From assembly GCA_045595165.1 (NCBI GenBank), contig JAZNZY010000019.1, positions 62,001 to 126,000 of the forward strand: a stretch of DNA of 64,000 bases, given 5' to 3'. Below, one piece after another: positions 27,917-34,992 of the stretch. Position 1 is the first letter of the stretch. Each line of letters begins with the position of its first letter. The DNA comes from SFLA01 sp045595165. GTDB taxonomy: Bacteria > Bacillota > Clostridia > Oscillospirales > CAG-382. A model generated the notes under the pieces. That model ran no database searches. It was not told the origin of the DNA and saw only the letters and a program-made list of their open reading frames with translations. The position numbers and the translations under genes were made by a program.

Positions 27917-28269
27917 TTACTTTTGTGTCGTTTTATTTTTCACCGTAGTAATAGAAGCGATTAACATTCTTCTTATTTTGCCGCATTTATTTCTCATATT
28001 TTTAAAGGTACGTTCATCAATAATTCCGCACCTGTATAAAAGGTTAAGCCAATTTTCCGTTTCACTGGCTTCCTTTTGAGCGATTTCGATCTTATGTACG
28101 AAATCAGCGCGTTACTTTCCGCATATTTCGCTTCAGAAATGTTGGCACTGATTGAAGAAGCGGACCGAATAATCTGTTTTGTGTATTCGGGGCGGCTTTT
28201 TATCTTTGAACATAATGCCGTAATTTCAACAGCTAATTCTATGGCAAGCTCGTGTGAGGTTTTAGGCAT
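27917..28269 (-). pseudogene. Frameshifted four-helix-bundle (S23/rRNA intervening-sequence type) protein
   Basis: The minus strand opens MPKTSHELAIELAVEITALC and reads in frame to YAES (about residue 52), the usual IVP-family N-terminus (IIRSASSISANISEAKYAES). The family then expects ADF(V/I)HK, and exactly that (ADFVHKIEIAQKEASETENW) appears in another frame starting near 28112, continuing to a TAA at 27917. The joined protein is about 117 residues, the normal family length. One missing base near 28112-28116 explains it. Family members are small helical bundles, found in 23S rRNA inserts and as free genes; function unclear. Real decay or assembly error cannot be separated here. Confidence 0.8.
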
Positions 28270-28287
28270 AATAAACTCCTTTCTTTG

Positions 28288-28479
28288 TCCGATTCCGTCG
28301 GAGTGATATGGACGGCGTTGCCGTCGTGATATAGCACAACTTCGTCGTGCGTGATATGCGCACTGTGTGCGCGTGAAGCCTTACGTCGCGCCGCGCGACA
28401 TATCACGAACGCGAAGCGTTCCATATCACGCGCCGTAAGGCGTTATATCACGAATTCCGCAAGGAATTCAATATCACGT
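28288..28479 (-). repeat. Hairpin array, GTGATAT linker family, two opposed arms (array F2)
   Basis: The left arm repeats the start of array F1 (same first hairpins, small changes) with GTGATAT linkers. After about 28375 the linker is inverted (ATATCAC) and separates hairpins GAACGCgaaGCGTTC, GCGCCgtaAGGCGT and GAATTCCgcaaGGAATTC. The stop codon (TGA) of the upstream RlmD-type gene lies inside the last linker, and the other end abuts the ribosome-binding site of the four-helix-bundle gene. Confidence 0.85.
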
Positions 28480-29634
28480 CGTTTTGGCTGACTTTGTCAG
28501 ACAAACGACCGCCTCCACGTGGCTTGTAAACGGAAACATATCCACGGGGACGACCTTTTTCACCGTATATCCGTTTTTGGTAAGGAAGGCGCAGTCCCTC
28601 GCCAGAGTTTCGGGGTTGCAGGAAACGTAAACTATCCGTTTGGGTGCCAGAGTACAGCAGGACGCCAAAAATTCCTTGGAGCATCCTGCGCGGGGAGGGT
28701 CGGTTATAACCGTATCTATATGCTCGCCCGCATCTGCGATCTTGCGCATCATTTCGCCTGCATCGTCGCAGTAAAACCGTATATTTTTAACTCCGTTTAT
28801 CTTTGCGTTGGTTATTGCGTCCTTAACCGCGTCCTTGTTGGACTCCACGCCGATAACGGTTTTTGCCTTTTCTGCGGCGATAATTCCCATGGTTCCGATT
28901 CCGCAGTAAGCGTCCAGAAGCACGGTATCGGGGGTAGGGGATGCAAACTCTATGGCTTTGGAATATAAGTATTCCGTCTGCACCGAATTTATCTGGTAAA
29001 AGGATTTGGGAGATATCCTGAACTTTTTACCGCAAAGGGTATCTTCGATATATCCCTTTCCGTAGAGCACCTTTTCCTTTTCGCCCATCCAGAGGAAAAT
29101 ATCCGTATCGTTAATGCATTGTACGATAGTGGTGATCTCCGGCATCTCTTTGAGCATCGCTTCGGTAAAACGCTTTGCCTGGGGGAAAACGGGTGTGCTT
29201 GTTACGGGCACCACCATAATCTCGCCGCTGGTCTTTCCTCGGCGCACCAAAATATGGCGTATTGTTCCTCTGCCCGTGCGGGGATCGTATATGCTTATTT
29301 TTTGCTCTTTTATAATTTTTGCGGCGGCTTCCACCACCTTGCCGCATATTTCGTCCTCCAGAATACAATCGCTTGTCTGCACAATATTATGGGAGGAGGA
29401 TTGGTACATACCGTTTATCTGCTTTCCTCTGTATATTCCGAAAGCGGACTGCACCTTGTTGCGGTAATGGGTGGGGTCATCCATACCGTGAATTTCATCC
29501 ACACGGCAGAATTTGCCCATTAGAGATATCATCTGCGCCATTTTTGCGCTTAACTGTTGCTTATATGAAAGATTCAGCATCTGGCATCCGCCGCACTTTT
29601 TCTGTACGGGGCAGGTAAGCTTTTTTTCGTTCAT
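28474..29634 (-). CDS. 23S rRNA (uracil-5-)-methyltransferase, RlmD/RumA family (copy 1)
   Basis: A 386-residue protein; the start at 29634 follows AGAGGG and gives MNEKKLTCP. CPVQKKCGGCQML supplies Cys for the [4Fe-4S] cluster. The methyltransferase half has the SAM loop LDAYCGIGTMG, the catalytic region VITDPPRAG and the nucleophile motif VYVSCNPETLARD. The family methylates C5 of uridine in rRNA or tRNA. It lacks the N-terminal TRAM domain that the second copy at 45.5 kb has. The stop codon is supplied by a GTGATAT linker of the adjoining array, so the last residues (SAKTT) may be array-derived. Confidence 0.88.
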   Translation of the reverse strand: MNEKKLTCPVQKKCGGCQMLNLSYKQQLSAKMAQMISLMGKFCRVDEIHGMDDPTHYRNKVQSAFGIYRGKQINGMYQSSSHNIVQTSDCILEDEICGKVVEAAAKIIKEQKISIYDPRTGRGTIRHILVRRGKTSGEIMVVPVTSTPVFPQAKRFTEAMLKEMPEITTIVQCINDTDIFLWMGEKEKVLYGKGYIEDTLCGKKFRISPKSFYQINSVQTEYLYSKAIEFASPTPDTVLLDAYCGIGTMGIIAAEKAKTVIGVESNKDAVKDAITNAKINGVKNIRFYCDDAGEMMRKIADAGEHIDTVITDPPRAGCSKEFLASCCTLAPKRIVYVSCNPETLARDCAFLTKNGYTVKKVVPVDMFPFTSHVEAVVCLTKSAKTT

Positions 29635-29745
29635 TTTTAACCCTCTGTGTTTTCGTTTGTAATATTGTATCAAAAAATATCGGCTTTTTCAATACCTGCG
29701 CCTTTGTTTTGAATAGCGTGAAACAAATTTGCAGATATTACTTTG

Positions 29746-29754
29746 TGATATAAT
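29746..29754 (+). promoter_or_regulatory. Extended -10 promoter element for the recombinase
   Basis: TGATATAAT gives a TG extended -10 with a consensus TATAAT, 23 nt upstream of the recombinase ATG. No good -35 is seen at 17 nt, which fits an extended -10 promoter. Confidence 0.5.
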
Positions 29755-29776
29755 TTTATACGGAGGTGTATCGCAA

Positions 29777-30616
29777 ATGAAAAGACAAATAACCGAAAAA
29801 AGATTGCTTTCTTTCAAAAACAGTCTTTTCGAAAACGAAAAAAGCAAAAAAACCATAGAAAAGTATATGCGTGATATACGCTTTTTCGCGGCGTTTGCGG
29901 CAGGGAGGGATATAACCAAAAACTTAGCCGTGGAATATAAAGCCTCGCTTGCCGAAAAATATACGGCAACAAGCGCAAACTCGATGCTTGCGGCGCTTAA
30001 TTCCTTTTTTAAATTCTGCGGCTGGGGAGAATTGTGTATAAAACAGTTCCGCCTGCAGCGTTCTCCTTACCGTGCGGAGGAAAAAGAGCTTACGAAAAAC
30101 GAATATCAAGCCCTTGTGCGCGCCGCAGAACAAAAAAGCAACGAAAGGTTATCTTTGGTAATTCAAACCATATGCGGTACGGGAATACGTGTAAGTGAGC
30201 TTTCATATATCACCGTAGAATCGGTACGTAGGGGCGAAGCAACGGTTACCTGCAAAGGGAAGACACGAACCGTGTTTATCGTTTCCGCTTTGCAGAAAAA
30301 ACTTCTTAAATATGCGAGATCAAAAGGAATTCGTTCGGGTGCGGTGTTTGTTACGGGCAGAGGAAAGCCTATCGACCGCAGCAACGTGTGGGCGGAAATG
30401 AAAAAGCTGTGCGCAAGTGCGGGAGTAAACCCCAAAAAGGTGTTTCCTCATAATCTCCGCCATCTGTTTGCCAGAACCTTTTACGGCTTGGAAAAGGATA
30501 TCGCCAAGCTTGCGGATATTCTGGGACACAGCAACATCGCCACCACCAGAATATATATCGTTACTACGGGCACGGAGCACAAACGCAAAATGGAGAATAT
30601 GCATCTCGTAATGTAG
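29777..30616 (+). CDS. Tyrosine recombinase (XerC/D-like; candidate DNA invertase)
   Basis: A 279-residue protein; the start at 29777 follows GGAGGTG. The N-terminal SAM-like core-binding domain covers about 1-90 (KKTIEKYMRDIRFFAAF). The catalytic domain has the expected residues: Arg138 (GTGIRVSEL), Lys162 (CKGKTRTVF), His225 and Arg228 (HNLRH), His251 (LGHSNIATT) and Tyr260 (TRIYI). It is a short, stand-alone enzyme with no phage or transposon genes beside it. Inverted 22-bp repeats that flank a promoter lie just downstream (30719-31059), so the likely job is promoter inversion for the SipW/TasA operon (inference). Solo recombinases of this size beside invertible promoters are known in Clostridia, for example RecV of C. 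difficile. Confidence 0.88.
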   Translation: MKRQITEKRLLSFKNSLFENEKSKKTIEKYMRDIRFFAAFAAGRDITKNLAVEYKASLAEKYTATSANSMLAALNSFFKFCGWGELCIKQFRLQRSPYRAEEKELTKNEYQALVRAAEQKSNERLSLVIQTICGTGIRVSELSYITVESVRRGEATVTCKGKTRTVFIVSALQKKLLKYARSKGIRSGAVFVTGRGKPIDRSNVWAEMKKLCASAGVNPKKVFPHNLRHLFARTFYGLEKDIAKLADILGHSNIATTRIYIVTTGTEHKRKMENMHLVM

Positions 30617-30642
30617 CGTTTCTTTTTTTGCCGGCTTAAAAT

Positions 30643-30682
30643 AATTACCCCAAGAAGCCTTGCGGCTTCTCGGGGACCCCGA
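30643..30682 (-). repeat. CGGGGTCCCCGA palindromic intergenic element (reverse copy)
   Basis: Reverse complement of the 18294-18333 element: TTGGGGTAAT edge, GAAGCC-gcaa-GGCTTC hairpin and CGGGGTCCCCGA block, almost base for base. It lies 26 nt after the recombinase stop. Confidence 0.75.
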
Positions 30683-30683
30683 C

Positions 30684-30707
30684 AAAAAACGATACCTTTC
30701 GGTATCG
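30684..30707 (-). terminator. Minus-strand terminator outside the left inverted repeat
   Basis: CGATACC-tttc-GGTATCG preceded by AAAAAA; on the minus strand this is a hairpin followed by TTTTTTG. It would stop leftward transcripts leaving the switch region before they run antisense into the recombinase. Confidence 0.65.
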
Positions 30708-30718
30708 AAAAACTTGCG

Positions 30719-30740
30719 ACATAATCGGCATTATGTGATA
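30719..30740 (+). repeat. Left inverted repeat of candidate invertible segment
   Basis: An 18-bp core ACATAATCGGCATTATGT (7-bp arms around CGGC) followed by GATA. The exact reverse complement of all 22 bp is at 31038-31059. Confidence 0.85.
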
Positions 30741-30821
30741 TAACGACGAAAAATTCATATTATGTATACGATTTTATCATATATTGTTCGCATTGTCAAG
30801 CCTTGCGGCTGTATTGTTATT

Positions 30822-30839
30822 ACATAATCGGCATTATGT
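30822..30839 (+). repeat. Internal third copy of the 18-bp recombination-like site
   Basis: ACATAATCGGCATTATGT, identical to the core of the outer repeats and in the same orientation as the left one. The GATA extension is not shared (ATTG follows). The core is nearly palindromic, so it may also act as a protein-binding operator. Confidence 0.75.
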
Positions 30840-30890
30840 ATTGTGGGTTCGACAGCATTATTGAGTCCACACTTTTTAAAAACACAAAAA

Positions 30891-30949
30891 AGGCGCCAAA
30901 ATAAGACCGATGTCTTGGAAAAACAACATTGGTCTGCTTTTTTGCGCCT
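30891..30949. terminator. Long terminator-like hairpin inside the invertible segment
   Basis: AGGCGC..AAAA..AGACCgATGT pairs with ACATTGGTCT..TTTTTT..GCGCCT, a stem of over 20 bp with internal bulges. It lies between the internal site and the promoter and would insulate the promoter from readthrough. Confidence 0.6.
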
Positions 30950-30988
30950 AATTTACTTAAAATGCCATACACAAGTGCGTTGAAAATG

Positions 30989-31017
30989 TTGACAATTTGT
31001 TAATTGTGTGCTAAATT
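30989..31017 (+). promoter_or_regulatory. Promoter of the SipW/TasA operon inside the invertible segment
   Basis: Exact TTGACA at 30989-30994 and TAAATT at 31012-31017 (4 of 6 matches) with 17-nt spacing. The start site would be near 31024, just before the right inverted repeat, so the repeat lies in the 5' leader. Confidence 0.7.
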
Positions 31018-31037
31018 ATTAAGGTACTATGGGGTGT

Positions 31038-31059
31038 TATCACATAATGCCGATTATGT
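31038..31059 (-). repeat. Right inverted repeat of candidate invertible segment
   Basis: TATC followed by ACATAATGCCGATTATGT; exact reverse complement of 30719-30740. It ends 55 nt before the signal peptidase ATG. Confidence 0.85.
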
Positions 31060-31114
31060 TGTAATAATTCAAAATGATAGTATAAAAATTCAAGCAAGCG
31101 AGGTTGTTGAAATA

Positions 31115-31828
31115 ATGGACCGCAATAATAAAAAAGAAAACGGCGCTGTTAACAAGACATTGACGATTATCGGCACAATACTTTGCGTAATTTTAGTGCC
31201 CATACTTATCGTAAACTGCACACTTATCGTTAAGAGCTACATAAACAAAGATGAGGTTCCTACCTTTGGCGGCTATTGCCCCCTCATCGTCCTTACGGAT
31301 TCAATGTTTCCCGATATCAAAAGCGGCGATCTGATTATTTGCGCGACTATCGAAGCCGAGGATGTTAAGGAAGGGGACGTTATTTCTTTCTTCGATCCTG
31401 AGGGCAACGGTACCAGCGTCGTAACCCACAGAGTTGAGAAAGTGATCAACGAAGACGGCGCCATTTCCTTCCGCACAAAAGGTATAAACAACAATACGGA
31501 AGATGCTCTTCCCGTACCTGCGGAAAACCTCGTTGGTATATATAAGTTCCGCATAGCAGGCGCAGGTAATATCGCAATGTTCCTGCAGACCACTCCCGGT
31601 CTTATCGTATGTATCGTTCTTCCCATAGCGTTGTTCGTTGTATACGATATCCTTCGCAGAAGAAAGTTCGAAAAAGCAAAGCAGGACGATACCACAGCGT
31701 TGCTTAAAGAGCTTGAAGCACTGCGCGCTGAAAAAGAGCAAAAGGAAAAGCAAGAGCCCGTTCAGGAAGCTCCCGTTCAGGAAGCTCCCGTACAGGAAAC
31801 TCCCGAGCAAAAGGAAAACAACCAATAA
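31115..31828 (+). CDS. sipW: SipW-type signal peptidase I (first copy)
   Basis: A 237-residue protein. The start at 31115 is preferred: codons upstream of it run through the inverted repeat. One transmembrane helix near the N-terminus (about 15-40), then the S26B catalytic box VLTDSMFPDIKSGDLI with Ser63, and VVTHRV with His105 where Sec-type bacterial enzymes have Lys; this Ser-His pair marks the SipW/ER-type group. A second helix lies at about 170-190. The tail is a Glu/Gln/Pro repeat (EAPVQEAPVQE). SipW enzymes cleave TasA-type signal peptides, and TasA-like proteins are encoded directly downstream. It is the first gene after the invertible promoter, so processing would switch with the substrates. 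Confidence 0.88.
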   Translation: MDRNNKKENGAVNKTLTIIGTILCVILVPILIVNCTLIVKSYINKDEVPTFGGYCPLIVLTDSMFPDIKSGDLIICATIEAEDVKEGDVISFFDPEGNGTSVVTHRVEKVINEDGAISFRTKGINNNTEDALPVPAENLVGIYKFRIAGAGNIAMFLQTTPGLIVCIVLPIALFVVYDILRRRKFEKAKQDDTTALLKELEALRAEKEQKEKQEPVQEAPVQEAPVQETPEQKENNQ

Positions 31829-31882
31829 TTTTTTCACGGCATTCTATCCACCGGCAGCCACGAACCGGGGATTGAATATATA

Positions 31883-31917
31883 ACCGGGCGTAATGCCCAA
31901 GGGCGAAAAAGCCCGGT
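31883..31917 (+). promoter_or_regulatory. Intercistronic hairpin before the TasA-like gene
   Basis: ACCGGGC...GCCCGGT closes a hairpin that also holds GCCC-aa-GGGC. It has no clean T-tract, so it is not a typical terminator. In the 155-nt spacer between signal peptidase and TasA-like gene it could stabilise or process the mRNA. No known riboswitch motif was recognised. Confidence 0.45.
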
Positions 31918-31983
31918 AAATTTATCTTTCCCTGTTGCGTTTTAACCGGGAGGATAGAAAATTTAAAAAAGGAGAAAACAAAA

Positions 31984-32670
31984 ATGAAGAAAAACAAAAT
32001 GATGAGAATTGCTTCCGTTCTTCTTATCGCAGCTATGCTTTCTACCTGCGTTATCAGCGGAACATTCGCAAAGTACGTAACCAAAGCTCAAGGCTCCGAC
32101 ACCGCTCGTGTTGCAGATTGGGGCGTATACGCAACAGTTACTGGAAATGCTTTCAAAACAGAATATGAAAGAACCGACAATACTTATACAAACACTTCAA
32201 CTACCGTTGTAACTAGCACGGATGACAAGCTGGTTGCTCCCGGTACCAATGGTAGCTTTGGTGGTCTCGCACTTTCCGGTTCTCCTGAAGTTGCTACAAG
32301 AGTTAGCTTCGAAGGAACTGTTGTAGACCTTACTGGTTGGGTTCTTAGCGATACTACAACTTTCTATTGTCCTATAGTTTTCAATATTAATGGTACTGCT
32401 ATAAACGGACTTGATTACACTAGTGAAGCTGCTCTTGAAGCTGCAATTTATGATGCTATTGTAAAGGGTGCTGGCGATTATGCTCCCAACACTGATCTTG
32501 CTACAATCGACTCGCTTATAGGAGAGTACACTTGGTCTTGGCCTTTCTCTACTTCTGCTGAGAACGACGTGAAAGATACCGATCTTGGTAACCTTGAAGC
32601 AGTAGATCCTGCTGTTGATGTAAATACTATTACTATCACTGTAGTTACCACTATTACCCAGATCGACTAA
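31984..32670 (+). CDS. TasA/camelysin-like surface subunit 1 (228 aa)
   Basis: A strong AAAAAAGGAG site precedes the ATG. The signal segment (RIASVLLIAAMLSTCVISG) ends in TFAKYVTKAQGSDTARVADWG, the SipW-dependent signature with FAKY box and GSDTARVA. The mature part is Thr/Ser-rich and beta-type, as in TasA, and ends TTITQID like the subunit at 34438 (CVQID). Isolated between an upstream intercistronic hairpin and a downstream terminator-like hairpin with the best ribosome-binding site of the operon, it is probably the abundant fibre subunit (inference). Confidence 0.85.
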   Translation: MKKNKMMRIASVLLIAAMLSTCVISGTFAKYVTKAQGSDTARVADWGVYATVTGNAFKTEYERTDNTYTNTSTTVVTSTDDKLVAPGTNGSFGGLALSGSPEVATRVSFEGTVVDLTGWVLSDTTTFYCPIVFNINGTAINGLDYTSEAALEAAIYDAIVKGAGDYAPNTDLATIDSLIGEYTWSWPFSTSAENDVKDTDLGNLEAVDPAVDVNTITITVVTTITQID

Positions 32671-32716
32671 TTTACTTTGTATTAATATTCACGTAAATTT
32701 TTTGGTTTAATATTAA

Positions 32717-32751
32717 GTGTGTCCGGCGCCACGTGGCGGCGTCGGATACAC
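32717..32751 (+). terminator. Partial terminator after TasA-like subunit 1
   Basis: GTGTGTCCG..GCGCC / GGCG..CGGATACAC forms a long GC-rich hairpin followed by a T-rich stretch (AAAAATATTTCTTTTTTC). Genes continue on the same strand 100 nt later, so it probably attenuates rather than ends transcription. Confidence 0.6.
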
Positions 32752-32850
32752 AAAAATATTTCTTTTTTCTTTTTGCGCTTCATACCCGTGAGGGCACGGA
32801 GGGAAAAAGGAAAAGGAAAACTTTATAAAATCAAAGAAAGGAAACGCTGT

Positions 32851-33828
32851 ATGAACGAATATAAAAGCTTAAAAAATAAAAAAAGCGGTATTTTGGGCAT
32901 CGTTATCGCGTTTCTTATAGTACTTGAGCTTTGCTCCGTGGCTATGCTGGTTACCCGAATGACGGGTTACTCCTACAACCGCGATGCAAATATATTTTCC
33001 TTAACCGAATCCGGCGGACCTACCACGGTGCGCGTGGGCTATAAGCAGTCCGACGGAAGCGTGGTATACCCCGAAAAGGCTTGCGCTCCCGCGTTTCTGC
33101 CCATTAATATCGCCCGCCTGGTTCTTCCCGCAAATATATCCGGTACCACGTCCGAGGAGATCGAGGGAGAGGTTCCCGGTTTTTCCGTAAGCGATAAAGA
33201 TAAGGTCTGGGAAGCCACTACCGATGTAGAGATATTCAAGGTATCCTATGAAAACGGGGAAGGCTCCGTTACCGTAAACGGCGCAGGGGATAAGGTTATT
33301 GCTCCCGGCACCTCAAACGTATATACCTTTACACTTGAAAACTCCGGCGAATACGCTTTGGATTATCTTTTGGAAACAGAAGCGTTTTTCTCCAACGAGG
33401 AATACGCTATTCCCGTTACCGTGCGTCTTTCCTGTAATGACGGATACATTCTCGGCGGAGAAGCAAGCTTTTCCGATGTGATGGAGTTAAATAACGTAAG
33501 CGAAGCCAAAACTCTCGGCGCAGGAAGATATTCCACATATTCTCTCGAATGGCAATGGGCGTTCGAGGGCGACGATGAGTACGATACTCTTCTCGGCAAT
33601 ATGGCCGCAGAGGGCGAAGACCTTTCTCTTACCATAGTTATCCGCACCACCGCAACACAAAGCTCGGATACAGATTCCAGCGAGGGTGAGAATACTCCCG
33701 TTCTGGGCGATGACGGATCCCTTGTACGGTGGTTTATCATTGCACTGCTTGCTTTGGTTGCATTGGTATATGTAAGCAGTCCCCGTAAACGCAAGGCAGA
33801 ATTGATAGATAATGAAGAAACCGAATAA
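32851..33828 (+). CDS. Surface protein with N- and C-terminal membrane segments (325 aa)
   Basis: The start at 32851 follows AGAAAGGA and gives MNEYKSLKNKKSG; the longer frame reads through the upstream hairpin. Residues about 13-36 are a hydrophobic helix (uncleaved or SipW-like, followed by TRMTGYSYNRDANIF). The middle is a beta domain with TasA-like features (VIAPGTSNVYTFTLENSGEY, close to the ending pattern of camelysins). A transmembrane helix (WFIIALLALVALVYV) and a basic tail end the protein. It could act as a membrane base for the fibre, a role similar in concept to TapA, but no homology to TapA is visible. Confidence 0.65.
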   Translation: MNEYKSLKNKKSGILGIVIAFLIVLELCSVAMLVTRMTGYSYNRDANIFSLTESGGPTTVRVGYKQSDGSVVYPEKACAPAFLPINIARLVLPANISGTTSEEIEGEVPGFSVSDKDKVWEATTDVEIFKVSYENGEGSVTVNGAGDKVIAPGTSNVYTFTLENSGEYALDYLLETEAFFSNEEYAIPVTVRLSCNDGYILGGEASFSDVMELNNVSEAKTLGAGRYSTYSLEWQWAFEGDDEYDTLLGNMAAEGEDLSLTIVIRTTATQSSDTDSSEGENTPVLGDDGSLVRWFIIALLALVALVYVSSPRKRKAELIDNEETE

Positions 33829-34408
33829 AAAGACCGGAAATTTAATATTGCGTATCGTGGTAATAATTCTCGCATCCGTTTTTGTAGGAGTGCGGTTTTA
33901 TTTATGGAACGCACAAAGATTGGGCGGAGATTCTATGCCAATGCCGTTCGGTATCGGCGCGTCTATCGTCCTTTCCGGCAGTATGGAGCCCGAATTAGAG
34001 GTCGATGACCTTATAATCGTAAAACAGCAGGATGAATACTTTGTCGGCGATATGGTGGTGTTTCAAAGCCACGGCGTCCTCATAGTGCATCGTATAATAG
34101 CTATGGACGGGGAAACGGTAATTACCCAAGGCGATGCCAACAATACCGCCGATGATCCTATACAGCTTGAGGATATAAAAGGCTCGGTCATATACACCAT
34201 CCCGTCCGCAGGCGTTGCGCTAAACTTTTTAAGATCTCCCGTAGGAATATTTATTGTTGTTGGCGGAGCGATCCTGCTTATGGAGCTTTCAATACGGCGG
34301 GAGAAAAAGGAATCCGATGCGGACCTTGAACCCATAAAAGAAGAGATCCGCCGTCTGCTGGCAGAAAAAGAAGCGGCGGAAAGTAATCAGAACGAAAACC
34401 AAGAGTAA
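33812..34408 (+). CDS. SipW-type signal peptidase I (second copy)
   Basis: A 198-residue S26B peptidase overlapping the upstream gene by 17 nt. N-terminal helix at about 10-30; Ser57 in VLSGSMEPELEVDDLI; His93 in GVLIVHRII; a C-terminal helix (VGIFIVVGGAILLMEL) and a charged tail. Like the first copy it has His instead of Lys. Two such enzymes 2 kb apart in one operon suggest separate substrate sets or positions in assembly. Confidence 0.85.
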   Translation: MKKPNKKTGNLILRIVVIILASVFVGVRFYLWNAQRLGGDSMPMPFGIGASIVLSGSMEPELEVDDLIIVKQQDEYFVGDMVVFQSHGVLIVHRIIAMDGETVITQGDANNTADDPIQLEDIKGSVIYTIPSAGVALNFLRSPVGIFIVVGGAILLMELSIRREKKESDADLEPIKEEIRRLLAEKEAAESNQNENQE

Positions 34409-34437
34409 ATCAGATCAAACAGAAAGGCGGCGATTGT

Positions 34438-34962
34438 GTGCGTAATATAAAAAGCAGATCCGGCACGGTTATGCTTGCTGTCGCATTGTCGCTTTTATGT
34501 TTTGTGTTAATTTCCACCCATATGATGTCGGGTCTGTATGCGAGATATACGTCTTCCGGCAGCGGTGACGATACCGCAAGGGTAGCTAAATTCGATGTCA
34601 GCTCCGATTGGGCGGGCGAAGTGGATATAAAGGTGCAAAATTCCCTTGAAGGAAGCTATACGTTCTCCGTTACAAACAATTCAGAGGTTGCGGTCCGTTA
34701 CAGCCTTTCTTTGAATTTCGATACAGCTTTTCCCGAATACTTTACCGTAAAAGTTGACGACACATATGGAACCTTCAGCACAGACAGAAAAACCGTCACT
34801 TTTGAAAACGTAGGTGATATCGCTGTAGCGGCATCCGGCAAAACTCACGTTATCGAATTTGCCGTTTCCAATGTCAACGATTTCACTTCCGCCGCAGACG
34901 GTAAAAGCTATTCACAAAGCTTTGAATTCGATGCAATTCTGGATTGCGTGCAAATAGACTGA
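34438..34962 (+). CDS. TasA-like surface subunit 2 (174 aa)
   Basis: GTG start with AAAGGCGG upstream. Signal core (VMLAVALSLLCFVLIS) then GLYARYTSSGSGDDTARVAKF, the SipW-dependent signature. The mature domain is a compact beta sandwich (YTFSVTNNSEVAVRYSLSLN) ending VQID. Shorter than subunit 1 and possibly a minor or tip subunit. Confidence 0.82.
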   Translation: MRNIKSRSGTVMLAVALSLLCFVLISTHMMSGLYARYTSSGSGDDTARVAKFDVSSDWAGEVDIKVQNSLEGSYTFSVTNNSEVAVRYSLSLNFDTAFPEYFTVKVDDTYGTFSTDRKTVTFENVGDIAVAASGKTHVIEFAVSNVNDFTSAADGKSYSQSFEFDAILDCVQID

Positions 34963-34992
34963 TATTTCATAGTTAAGGAGGCGAAAACAACG

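Larger units (their letters stand above)
30741..31037. mobile_element. Candidate invertible promoter segment (inverton)
   Basis: A 297-bp gene-free segment bounded by perfect 22-bp inverted repeats. It holds a third 18-bp site, a long terminator-like hairpin (30891-30949) and a rightward promoter (30989-31017). A tyrosine recombinase gene lies on the left and a surface-protein operon on the right. Size, boundaries and contents match known phase-variable promoters. In the orientation given, the promoter points into the operon, i.e. ON. No reads are available to show the opposite orientation. Confidence 0.72.

Noticed and set aside
27917..28269. Avd-like component of a diversity-generating retroelement
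   Set aside because: The four-helix-bundle relation exists, but there is no reverse transcriptase or template/variable repeat pair nearby.
27772..28479. CRISPR array
   Set aside because: The repeated unit is only 7 nt, the spacers are self-complementary, shared between loci and 14-18 nt long, and no cas genes are present.
29777..30616. Phage or integrative-element integrase
   Set aside because: No phage, conjugation or excisionase genes and no attachment-site pair around a cargo; the adjacent inverted repeats fit an invertase better.
31829..31983. Riboswitch (c-di-GMP type) before the TasA-like gene
   Set aside because: GC-rich hairpins are present but the conserved GEMM core bases were not found.
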